A stretch of 64,000 bases of DNA, taken from assembly GCA_020161845.1 (NCBI GenBank), contig JAIUNK010000015.1, positions 1 through 64,000 of the forward strand, given 5' to 3'. Below the pieces are notes generated by a model. The model ran no database searches. It was given only the letters and a program-made list of their open reading frames with translations, and had not been told where the DNA came from. Below, in pieces: positions 7,646-16,471 of the stretch. Within the stretch, counting starts at the first letter, position 1, and every line of letters starts with the position of its first letter. The DNA comes from Actinomycetota bacterium (GTDB taxonomy: Bacteria; Actinomycetota; Actinomycetes; Actinomycetales; Dermatophilaceae). The translations under genes and the position numbers were made by a program.

Positions 7646-8827
7646 ATGCCCATGATCGATGAGGCGGTCCTCGACGACCTCGCGCGGCTCGCCCACGTCG
7701 ACAGCCGGGACACCCTGCGGGCGCTGGCCACCGCCGGGGCGCAGACCCGCGAGGCGATGACCCTGGCGGCCGATGCCGGGATCGACCGGCTGCGCGGGCA
7801 GGAACGGCCGCGATCGGTGCTGGTGGCCTCCCTGGGTGGCTCGGCCGTGGTCGGCGACGTGCTGGAACTGCTGGCCGAGCCGGGCTCGCCGGTGCCCGTG
7901 ACGATCCGGCGCAATGTGCCGCTGCCCGGCTGGGTCGGCCCCCTCGATCTGGTGGTGGCCGTCTCGCTGTCGGGTCGTGCGCCCGGTCCGTTGGCGGTCG
8001 CGGCCGAGGCCGCGCGGCGCGGCGCGTCGCTGGTCACCGTCGGCGCCCTGGACTCGCCGCTGGCCGCGGTCTGCGCGCGGGCCCGCGGCGTGCACATCGA
8101 CGCCGGCCGCGGACGGACCTCCAGCCGTACCTCGTTGTGGTCGATGCTCACCCCGGTGCTGCAGGCCACCGACCGGCTCGGCGTGGTCGAGGTCCCGGAC
8201 GCGCTGCTGGAGCAGGTGGCCGACCGCCTCGACGAGCGCGCCGAGGCGTGCCGCCCGGCCAGCGAAGCATTCGTCAACCCGGCGAAGGTGTTGGCCGTGG
8301 CGCTCGCCGAGACGGTGCCGGTGGTGCTGGGGGAGGGCGACCTGGGCGGCGTCGCCGCGATGCGCGCCTCCTCGATGCTGGCCCGTACGGCGCGGGTGCC
8401 CGCGACGTACGGCGTCCTGCCCGATGCCGCCTCCCAGGTGGTCGCGACCTTCGACGGGCCCTTCACCGCCGGCGGCGGCCAGGGCGTGACCGGCCTGCCG
8501 CGCGAGCGGGACATCTTCGCCGACCCCTTCCTGGACGGACCCGCGCAGCCGCAGCTCGGCCTGCTCCTGCTGCGCGACGCCGCCGGCCCGATCGAGAGCC
8601 CGGAGGACGCCGATCGGGCCGCGCTGGTGGACGGAGTGGTCGCCACGGCCCAGGACGCGGGGGTGCGGGTGCTCACCGTGCAGGCCGACCCGGGACCCCC
8701 GCTAGTGCGCCTGGCCGGGCTGATGGCGACGACCGATTATCTGGCGACCTACCTGGCCATCGGGCTGGGGATGGACCCGGCCGTGTCCCGGCACATCGCC
8801 GAGCTGCGCGACCACACCCGCCGCTGA
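7646..8827 (+). CDS. SIS-domain phosphosugar isomerase-like protein (Rv3256c-like)
   Basis: A 393-residue protein with two SIS-like halves. The first contains VLVASLGGSAVVGDVLELL and the strand DLVVAVSLSGRAPGPLAVA, where phosphosugar isomerases bind the phosphate. The second half (from about residue 225) has VPVVLGEGDLGGVAAMRASSM and ends with YLAIGLGMDPAVSRHI, like bifunctional phosphoglucose/phosphomannose isomerases. GAAGGAGG lies seven bases before ATG 7646. It follows manB, so a role in mannose-6-phosphate supply is plausible. The usual PGI/PMI catalytic residues are not evident by eye, so activity is uncertain. Confidence 0.8.
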   Translation: MPMIDEAVLDDLARLAHVDSRDTLRALATAGAQTREAMTLAADAGIDRLRGQERPRSVLVASLGGSAVVGDVLELLAEPGSPVPVTIRRNVPLPGWVGPLDLVVAVSLSGRAPGPLAVAAEAARRGASLVTVGALDSPLAAVCARARGVHIDAGRGRTSSRTSLWSMLTPVLQATDRLGVVEVPDALLEQVADRLDERAEACRPASEAFVNPAKVLAVALAETVPVVLGEGDLGGVAAMRASSMLARTARVPATYGVLPDAASQVVATFDGPFTAGGGQGVTGLPRERDIFADPFLDGPAQPQLGLLLLRDAAGPIESPEDADRAALVDGVVATAQDAGVRVLTVQADPGPPLVRLAGLMATTDYLATYLAIGLGMDPAVSRHIAELRDHTRR

Positions 8828-8902
8828 GCCGTCACCGCTGACCCGTCGCCGCTGACCCGTCGCCGCTGACCCATGCCCGCTGGCACACCGGCGGCCCCGG
8901 GC

Positions 8903-8908
8903 TATCCT
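8903..8908 (+). promoter_or_regulatory. -10-like element of mtr
   Basis: TATCCT ends seven bases before the GTG at 8916 and no ribosome-binding site is present, indicating a probable leaderless transcript for mycothione reductase. Confidence 0.5.
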
Positions 8909-8915
8909 CCAGGGC

Positions 8916-10343
8916 GTGGACCACGTCGACCTCGCCATCATCGGATCCGGATCCGGCAACTCCCTGATCACGCCGGACTTCGACGACAAGCAGGTCGCCG
9001 TCGTCGAGTCGGGGGTGTTCGGCGGGACCTGCCTCAACGTGGGCTGCATCCCGACCAAGATGTTCGTCTACGCGGCCGAGGTCGCCCAGACCGTGCGCGA
9101 GTCGGGCCGGTACGGCGTCGAGGCCCACCTCGACGGGGTCGACTGGCCCGCGATCCGGGACCGCGTCTTCGGCCGGATCGACCCGATCTCCGGGGGCGGG
9201 CTCGACTACCGCCGCAGCGGCGCCAACACCCGCGTCTACCAGGGGAGGGCCCGATTCACCGGGCCCCGCGAGCTGGCCATCCGCGACGCCGGGGGCCTCG
9301 AGACGGCGCTGACGGCGGACCAGATCGTGATCGCGGCCGGGTCCTCAGCCGTCGTGCCGGAGGTGATCCGCGACTGCGGCGTACCGTTCCACACCTCCGA
9401 CACGGTGATGCGCCTGGAGCGGCTGCCCAGCTCCGTCGTCATCGTCGGCGGCGGGTTCATCGCGGCCGAGTTCGCGCACGTCTTCTCGGCCCTGGGCGCG
9501 CGGGTCAGCCTCATCGTCCGCGGGCCGGCCCTGCTGCGGGTGGAGGACGACGCGATCTCGGCGGCGTTCACGGCGGGCGCGCAGCGCCGCTGGGACGTCC
9601 ACCTGGGGGTGCAGCCGGCGCAGGTGGCGGCGCACCAGGACGGCGTCGCGGTGACGCTGACCTCGGGCGAGGTCGTCACCGGGGAGGTCCTGCTCGTCGC
9701 GACCGGACGCTCCCCGAACACCCCGGACCTGAACCTCGCCGCCGCCGGGGTGCAGGTCCACCCGGACGGACGGGTCGTGGTCGACGGCCACGGCCGCACA
9801 GGCGCGCCGGGCGTGTGGGCCCTGGGCGACGTCAGCTCGCCCTACCAGCTCAAGCACGTCGCCAACCACGAGGCGCGGGTGGTGGCCCACAATCTCGCCC
9901 ACCCGGACGAGCTGAAGTCCTTCGACCACCGGTTCGTGCCGTCGGCGGTGTTCACCTCCCCGCAGATCGCCTCGGTGGGGGCGACCGAGCGGGACCTGAT
10001 CGAGGCCGGTACGCCGTACGTGAGCAAGGTCCAGCGGTACGGCGACACGGCGTACGGCTGGGCCATGGAGGACACCGAGGGGTTCTGCAAGCTGCTCGCC
10101 GACCCGCGCACGGGTCGGCTGCTGGGCGCGCACGTCCTCGGGGCGGAGGCCTCGACGCTGATCCAGCCGGCGATCCAGGCCATGTCCCTGGGCGCGACGG
10201 TGCAGCAGGTCGCGCGCGGCCAGTACTGGATCCATCCCGCGCTGGCCGAGGTCCTGGAGAACGCGCTGCTCGGGCTCGAGCTGACGGCGGCCTCCGAGGT
10301 GCTGGAGATGCCGGTCGAGGGCGAGGGCGTGAGCCGACCCTAA
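8916..10343 (+). CDS. mtr: Mycothione reductase
   Basis: A 475-residue pyridine-nucleotide disulfide oxidoreductase. It has an FAD-binding IIGSGSGN loop at residues 8-15, the redox disulfide GGTCLNVGCIPTKM (Cys39/Cys44), an NADPH-binding VVIVGGGFIAAEFAHV fold near residue 175, a second FAD motif GVWALGDVSSPYQLKH, and the C-terminal catalytic base region YWIHPALAEVLENALL with His near 440. It reduces mycothiol disulfide in the cytosol, keeping the actinobacterial thiol pool reduced. The IIGSGSGNS variant and HPALAEV ending distinguish Mtr from glutathione or lipoamide enzymes. It appears monocistronic, with a leaderless promoter and a downstream hairpin. Confidence 0.94.
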   Translation: MDHVDLAIIGSGSGNSLITPDFDDKQVAVVESGVFGGTCLNVGCIPTKMFVYAAEVAQTVRESGRYGVEAHLDGVDWPAIRDRVFGRIDPISGGGLDYRRSGANTRVYQGRARFTGPRELAIRDAGGLETALTADQIVIAAGSSAVVPEVIRDCGVPFHTSDTVMRLERLPSSVVIVGGGFIAAEFAHVFSALGARVSLIVRGPALLRVEDDAISAAFTAGAQRRWDVHLGVQPAQVAAHQDGVAVTLTSGEVVTGEVLLVATGRSPNTPDLNLAAAGVQVHPDGRVVVDGHGRTGAPGVWALGDVSSPYQLKHVANHEARVVAHNLAHPDELKSFDHRFVPSAVFTSPQIASVGATERDLIEAGTPYVSKVQRYGDTAYGWAMEDTEGFCKLLADPRTGRLLGAHVLGAEASTLIQPAIQAMSLGATVQQVARGQYWIHPALAEVLENALLGLELTAASEVLEMPVEGEGVSRP

Positions 10344-10381
10344 CCGCCCGGAACGGGTGTCACCAGGCCCGCAGTGTCATA

Positions 10382-10403
10382 ATCCTGGACCGTCGTCCAG
10401 GAT
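10382..10403 (+). terminator. Hairpin downstream of mtr
   Basis: A perfect 9-bp stem (10382-10390 with 10395-10403) closed by a CGTC tetraloop lies 39 bases after the mtr stop. There is no T-run, as is common in high-GC actinobacteria, so terminator function is inferred from position and stem only. Confidence 0.45.
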
Positions 10404-10441
10404 GACCGACCAGGAGTCTCCCGGGAATTCGCAGGTGAGAC

Positions 10442-10614
10442 TAGGCTCGACGCGAATGACTGCGTTTGGTCAGGTGTCAGTCATGGGCCGTTCTAGGAGT
10501 TATGGTAGCTAGCGTCCAGGCTGTCTCGGCCCCCCTCGAGACCGCCGTGTACTACCGGCGGTCCGGTGCCCCTGGCCCTCCCGCGCGCGCCGCCGGCCGA
10601 GCGAAAGAACGTCG
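10442..10614 (+). promoter_or_regulatory. Upstream region of adhesin gene
   Basis: TAGGCT (10442-10447) is a -10-like hexamer, which would give a leader of about 160 bases before the adhesin ATG. The leader contains TTATGGTAGCTAGC and a Pro-like GC-rich segment but no riboswitch fold I can recognise. GAAAGAACG immediately before ATG 10615 is the likely ribosome-binding site. Confidence 0.3.
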
Positions 10615-12414
10615 ATGACCCCTCCGCGTCCCACCAGGCTGCGCCTTCCGCTGTCCCGGATCCTGGCCGGCGCCGCCGCAGCCGGCCTGACCATCGCCGT
10701 CCCCGGGCTGTGGTCCAGCGCCGCCGTCGTGCCCCAGGCGATCACCAATGTCTCCATCCGGCAAACCTCGACGACCGTCGGCTCGGGGATGACGCTGGAC
10801 CTCACCTGGCGCGTTCCCGACGGGACCCGGGCCGGGGACACCTTCTCGTTGACCCTGCCGAGCGAGCTGTCGGTGCTGGGGGGCACCGATTTCGCGCTGC
10901 GTGATGCGACGCAGCCCGGCCCGGGGGCCGTGGTCGCGAATGCCTCCGTCGTGGGCCGGGTGGTGACCTTCACCGTGACCGATTACGCCGAGTCGCACAC
11001 AGGGGTGAACGGGTCGGCGTATTTCACCGTCGAGCTCAGCCGTTCGGTCCAGCCCGGCCCGCACGACCTGGTCTTCACGGCCGACGGCACGATCTTCCGG
11101 GACCAGATCACCGTCGGGGTCCTGCCGCAGAACGACTATTCGACGACCGCCACGAAGTGGGCCAAGTGGCTCCCGCCGGACAGCCCCGGCGTTCCCGCCG
11201 AGGACAAGCTGCTGTGGTCGATCACCGGCCCGCGGGTCACCGGCCCCTCGCCGGTCACCTTCACCGACACCCCCGGCCCCGGCCAGGCGATCAACTGCGC
11301 CTCGTTCACGCTGTGGTCCGGGACCGCCAACATCGGCGGTGCGCTCGTCGGCACGGCCTTCGTGCCCGCGAACCGGATGAACGTGCTCGAGTGCTCCGAC
11401 AGCAAGGCGGTCGTGCAGGTCGTGCCCACCTCCGCCGACGTCGGAAAGGTGTTCATGCTGCTGGGGCGGTCCCGAGTGACCGACACCACGCTGAACGCCT
11501 ACACCAACTCCGGTTCCGTCGCCGTCGGCGGCGGGTCGATTCCGGTCACCACCGTGGTCGCCGGGGCCGGCGGCCAGGGCACCGGGTCTGCCACCTCGAC
11601 GACGACGTCGGCCACCACGTCGCCGACCACGTCCACCACGAGCCCGAGCACCGGTACGCCGACCGACACGGGAACCGGTACGCCGACCGACACCTCGACC
11701 ACGACCCCGTCGACCACCACGTCATCGACCACGCCGACCGACACGGGGACCGGTACGCCGACCGACACGGGCACCGGTACGCCGACCGGCTCCACCACCA
11801 GCACCACGACCGGCACTGGCACCCCGACCGATGGGTCCACCCCGACGGGTACGGCGACCCCGCCGACGACCGGCACGGCTACCACCACGACTTCCCCGGG
11901 AACTCCGACAACGGCTCCCGGGACCGGAACCGGGACCGTCACTCAGACGGTGACCAGCACGGTCACCGCGACCGAAACGGTCGTCTACCCCGTTCCCGGC
12001 GGAACGGTGACGGTGACCGCGCCGCCCGTCGCCACCGGGACCAGCGTGCCGACCTCGTCCACCACGACCTCGTCAACGACGACCTCGTCAACGACGACCT
12101 CGTCCAGCACCACCTCGAGCAGCACGACCAGCTCGGCCACTCGCCCGCCGGTGGAGCCGGGCACCTCGACGACCACGACGACCCCGCCGGTTCAACCGGG
12201 CACCTCGACGACTACGACGACCACCCCACCGGCGGTCGGTGCGGGCTCCGGCAACGGCGGCGCGGCGACCACCGGGACTCGCGTGACCGGCGTCAATACC
12301 GGTATCGCCGCTGAGGAAGGGCCGCAGGCGCTGCTCGTGGGCGGCGGGATCGTGCTCATCGCCGGATCCGGCGCCGGCTTGATCGCGGCGTCGCGGCGTC
12401 GCTCGAACGGCTGA
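10615..12414 (+). CDS. Secreted Ig-like surface adhesin with Thr-rich stalk
   Basis: A 599-residue secreted protein. Residues 1-38 are a signal peptide (basic LRLPLSRILAG start, hydrophobic core, SSAA site). Residues about 40-320 resemble two Ig-like beta domains of collagen- or fibrinogen-binding adhesins: GMTLDLTWRVPDGTRAGDTF, then RDQITVGVLPQ leading into a second domain. Residues 325-545 are a Thr/Ser/Pro/Gly stalk with TGTPTDTG repeats. Near the end a hydrophobic helix (LLVGGGIVLIAGSGAGLIA) is followed by RRRSNG, a cell-wall sorting layout, but LPXTG is absent. The nearest motif is VTGVNTG. The sortase gene next door is its probable anchoring enzyme. Confidence 0.8.
   Translation: MTPPRPTRLRLPLSRILAGAAAAGLTIAVPGLWSSAAVVPQAITNVSIRQTSTTVGSGMTLDLTWRVPDGTRAGDTFSLTLPSELSVLGGTDFALRDATQPGPGAVVANASVVGRVVTFTVTDYAESHTGVNGSAYFTVELSRSVQPGPHDLVFTADGTIFRDQITVGVLPQNDYSTTATKWAKWLPPDSPGVPAEDKLLWSITGPRVTGPSPVTFTDTPGPGQAINCASFTLWSGTANIGGALVGTAFVPANRMNVLECSDSKAVVQVVPTSADVGKVFMLLGRSRVTDTTLNAYTNSGSVAVGGGSIPVTTVVAGAGGQGTGSATSTTTSATTSPTTSTTSPSTGTPTDTGTGTPTDTSTTTPSTTTSSTTPTDTGTGTPTDTGTGTPTGSTTSTTTGTGTPTDGSTPTGTATPPTTGTATTTTSPGTPTTAPGTGTGTVTQTVTSTVTATETVVYPVPGGTVTVTAPPVATGTSVPTSSTTTSSTTTSSTTTSSSTTSSSTTSSATRPPVEPGTSTTTTTPPVQPGTSTTTTTTPPAVGAGSGNGGAATTGTRVTGVNTGIAAEEGPQALLVGGGIVLIAGSGAGLIAASRRRSNG
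11640..12240 (+). repeat. Thr/Pro/Ser-rich repeat stalk in adhesin
   Basis: Imperfect direct repeats of about 20 bases built on ACCGGTACGCCGACCGACAC recur between 11650 and 11790 and encode GTGTPTDTGT. A second set, about 12 bases (CGTCAACGACGACCT type), lies at 12055-12130. A third, encoding EPGTSTTTTT/QPGTSTTTTT, lies at 12150-12230. All preserve frame and enlarge an O-glycosylation-prone wall-spanning stalk; copy number may vary between strains. Confidence 0.8.
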
Positions 12415-12461
12415 GCTCGCCACGGGTCGGGCTGGCCTCGGGGCTGGTCCGCGTCGTCCTG

Positions 12462-13058
12462 GTGGTTCTGGCGGTGGCCGGCGGGGTGCTGCTGTGGCAC
12501 GGCGTACATCCCGAGCCGCCCTCCGGCGCGCCCCTGCCGGCCCTGCCCTTCGACCACCGCCGCGCCGACACCGCGGAGCCCGCGACCCCGGTCGCGTCGC
12601 CGGCCCACCCGGCGTACGGCCCGAACCGGCTCGGCATCCCCAGTCTGGGCGTCGACGCGCCCCTGGTGGCGGAGCCCGTCGGCGCCGGGGGTGAGCTCGT
12701 CATCCCCGGCGACCCGGCGACCGTGGGCTGGTGGCAGGAGGGACCGCCGCTCGGCGCGAGCCGCGGTACGACGTTGCTGGCCGGACACGTCAGCGTGGCG
12801 GGGCTCGGCGACGGCGCCCTGGCGGGCCTGCACCGGATCGAACCCGGCGCTCTGGTCGTGACCACCGACGGCGCGGGCCGTACCCGGACCTGGCGGATCG
12901 ACGCCCTGGTGGTGCGGGCCAAGGACGACCTGCCGGACTTCCCGGCGACCGGGCCGCGGCAGTTGGCGATCGTCACCTGCGGCGGTCCGCTGCTGCGCAC
13001 CCCGGCCGGGAACACCTACCGCGACAACGTGATCGCCTACGCCGCACCGGTCAGCTGA
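12462..13058 (+). CDS. Class F sortase
   Basis: About 198 residues. After an N-terminal membrane segment (VVLAVAGGVLLWHGV) and a Pro-rich linker comes the sortase fold: RLGIPSLGVDAPLV, the catalytic His in TTLLAGHVSV (about residue 109), the catalytic Cys in LAIVTCGGPL (about 173) and Arg in TYRDNVIAY (about 187). It anchors secreted proteins to peptidoglycan at the outer membrane face. It lies 47 bases after the adhesin, so the two probably form an enzyme-substrate pair. GTG 12462 falls inside the hydrophobic segment; the frame is open upstream and still hydrophobic, but no ATG/GTG/TTG was found there, so the true start is uncertain. Confidence 0.87.
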   Translation: MVLAVAGGVLLWHGVHPEPPSGAPLPALPFDHRRADTAEPATPVASPAHPAYGPNRLGIPSLGVDAPLVAEPVGAGGELVIPGDPATVGWWQEGPPLGASRGTTLLAGHVSVAGLGDGALAGLHRIEPGALVVTTDGAGRTRTWRIDALVVRAKDDLPDFPATGPRQLAIVTCGGPLLRTPAGNTYRDNVIAYAAPVS

Positions 13059-13073
13059 CGGGCCCGCTCAGCT

Positions 13074-13106
13074 CATCAGTGCGCCATCAGTGCGGCATCA
13101 GTGCGA
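13074..13106 (+). repeat. Three-copy 11-bp tandem repeat
   Basis: CATCAGTGCG plus one variable base occurs three times head to tail at 13074-13084, 13085-13095 and 13096-13106. The array covers the stop codon of the DUF808 gene on the other strand and the end of the sortase gene. It is not in frame and may be simple slippage DNA. Confidence 0.7.
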
Positions 13107-14048
13107 CGGCGAGGCATCCTTCGTGCGGCGCGGGATCACGTGCGCGATCGCCACGACCACCGCGCCGACGATCAGGCCCACCAGCGCCGACCCCAGCGTG
13201 TTGGTGAGCCAGCCGAGGAAGCCACCCAGCGCACCCGTGGCGCCGGCGACGGCCAACTCCGCGTGGTGGACGAGCGAGTACGGCGCGTGCCAGCCGAGCG
13301 TGTCGGCGCCGACCAGCAGGATGTGGCCGCCGACCCACAGCATGGCGACCACGCCGACGGTGGCCAGCCCGGCCAGCAGCTTGGGCATCCCCTTGACGAG
13401 CAGCTCACCGACGCGCTGCGCGGCCGGCGACTGACGGCCGCTCAGGTGCAGGCCGATGTCGTCCATCTTCACGATGAGCGCGACCACGCCGTACACCCCG
13501 ATCGTGATGACGATGGCCACCACGACCAGGATGATCGCCCGGGGCAGCAGCGCCTCGGCGGCCACCTCGTTGAGCGCGATGACCATGATCTCGGCGGAGA
13601 GGATGAAGTCGGTGCGGATGGCGCCGGCCACCATCTGCTCCTCCTGCTCGGCACCGCGCTCCGCCGCCGGGGTGGGCTGGTGTTCGCCGTGCCCGGCGAT
13701 CTTCTCCCAGAGCTTCTCGGCCCCCTCGAAGCTCAGGTAGGTCCCGCCCAGCATCAGGATCGGGGTGAGCAACCACGGCGCGAACTGGGACAGCAGCAAT
13801 GCGCCCGGCAGGATGAACAACAGCTTGTTGCGCAGCGACCCCAGCGCGATGCGCTTGATCATCGGCAGTTCGCGGTCCGCGGTGAAGCCGGTGACATAGC
13901 GCGGCGTGACCGCGGTGTCGTCGACGACCACCCCGGCGGCCTTGGCGCTGGCGCGACCCGCGGCGGCCCCGACGTCGTCGATGGAGGCGGCGGCCAGCTT
14001 CGCCAAGGCGGCGATGTCGTCCAACAGGGCGACGAGTCCACCGGCCAT
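13098..14048 (-). CDS. DUF808 (YedI-like) inner-membrane protein
   Basis: A 316-residue multi-pass membrane protein matching DUF808: [63 protein letters not shown] and [15 protein letters not shown], then about six hydrophobic helices ending in a charged tail. E. coli YedI belongs to this family; no function is established. The start at ATG 14048 has AAAGGA about seven bases upstream on the minus strand. It is convergent with the sortase gene and divergent from sahH, and unlikely to share a transcript with either. Confidence 0.88.
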   Translation of the reverse strand: MAGGLVALLDDIAALAKLAAASIDDVGAAAGRASAKAAGVVVDDTAVTPRYVTGFTADRELPMIKRIALGSLRNKLLFILPGALLLSQFAPWLLTPILMLGGTYLSFEGAEKLWEKIAGHGEHQPTPAAERGAEQEEQMVAGAIRTDFILSAEIMVIALNEVAAEALLPRAIILVVVAIVITIGVYGVVALIVKMDDIGLHLSGRQSPAAQRVGELLVKGMPKLLAGLATVGVVAMLWVGGHILLVGADTLGWHAPYSLVHHAELAVAGATGALGGFLGWLTNTLGSALVGLIVGAVVVAIAHVIPRRTKDASPSH

Positions 14049-14173
14049 GGTCCGTCCTTTCGGGTCGACACCGAGGGGCCGAGCGGGCCGCCTCGCATGA
14101 TGCGGGTCCATTGTCGCGGTGCGCCGCCGCCCGTGGCGAACCGGCGCGGGATTCGGGGTGGCCGCCGCCGGGT

Positions 14174-14179
14174 TACCCT
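14174..14179 (+). promoter_or_regulatory. -10-like element of sahH
   Basis: TACCCT lies about 50 bases before the sahH GTG and would give a leader of roughly 43 bases. The same hexamer precedes DUF3499 and secA in this window. Confidence 0.4.
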
Positions 14180-14228
14180 GAGCAGTGGCGCCTTTCCCGG
14201 CGCCTCTCCCGACCCGAAGGACCCGCAC

Positions 14229-15701
<1,473 letters not shown>

Positions 15702-15752
15702 GGCTTCAGCCTGCCCCGCGCGGCGCTCGATCACCCCGAGGAGACCCCCGGG

Positions 15753-15758
15753 TAGGAT
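15753..15758 (+). promoter_or_regulatory. -10-like element of mtrA
   Basis: TAGGAT would start transcription near 15765, leaving a 28-base leader with GAGGGG before ATG 15793. It implies mtrA-mtrB-lpqB is transcribed separately from sahH. Confidence 0.45.
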
Positions 15759-15792
15759 TCCCAGGGTCAGCCGGCAGTGAGGGGTAGCGGAC

Positions 15793-16470
15793 ATGAAGGC
15801 ACGGGTGCTCGTCGTCGACGACGACCTGGCCCTGGCAGAGATGCTCGGCATCGTCCTTCGCGCCGAGGGCCTGGAGGTCATCCACCGAGCCGACGGACCC
15901 TCCGGCCTGGAGGCCGTGCGCGACGCGAAGCCGGACCTGGTGCTGCTCGATGTCATGCTCCCCGGCATGGACGGCATCGAGGTGTGCCGCCGGATCCGCG
16001 CCGATTCCGTCGTCCCCATCGTGATGCTGTCGGCGCGGACCGACACCATCGACGTCGTCGTGGGCCTGGAATCGGGTGCGGACGACTACGTGCTCAAGCC
16101 GTTCAAGCCGCAGGAGTTGATCGCCCGGGTGCGGGCGCGGCTGAGGCGCGGGGAGGACCCCGAGCCGGAGCGGCTCACGATCGGCGACCTGGTCATCGAC
16201 GTCGCCGGGCACAGCGTCAAGCGGGCCGGCCGGATCGTGCCGCTGACCCCGCTGGAGTTCGAGCTGCTCGTCGCGCTCGCCCGCAAGCCCTGGCAGGTCT
16301 TCAGCCGGGAAGTGCTGCTCGAGCAGGTCTGGGGCTACCGGCACGCCGGGGACACCCGCCTGGTCAACGTCCACGTGCAACGGCTGCGCAGCAAGATCGA
16401 GAAGGACCCCGAGCACCCCGAGATCGTGGTCACCGTACGCGGCGTGGGGTATAAAGCCGGCCCGAGCTGA
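15793..16470 (+). CDS. mtrA: Response regulator MtrA
   Basis: A 225-residue OmpR/PhoB-type regulator. The receiver domain has acidic pocket residues DDD (9-11), phospho-acceptor Asp53 in LVLLDVMLPGMDG, Thr/Ser in VMLSARTD and Lys in DYVLKPF. From about residue 130 the winged-helix domain has LTPLEFELLVALARKPWQVF and VNVHVQRLRSKIEKD, ending RGVGYKAG. MtrA is the actinobacterial regulator of cell division, wall remodelling and replication genes. Gene order mtrA-mtrB-lpqB is the conserved one, two bases separating it from mtrB. Confidence 0.95.
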   Translation: MKARVLVVDDDLALAEMLGIVLRAEGLEVIHRADGPSGLEAVRDAKPDLVLLDVMLPGMDGIEVCRRIRADSVVPIVMLSARTDTIDVVVGLESGADDYVLKPFKPQELIARVRARLRRGEDPEPERLTIGDLVIDVAGHSVKRAGRIVPLTPLEFELLVALARKPWQVFSREVLLEQVWGYRHAGDTRLVNVHVQRLRSKIEKDPEHPEIVVTVRGVGYKAGPS

Positions 16471-16471
16471 C

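Noticed and set aside
14180-14228. Possible S-adenosylhomocysteine riboswitch upstream of sahH
   Set aside because: The predicted leader is only about 43 bases and I see no pseudoknot-like pairing or conserved core.
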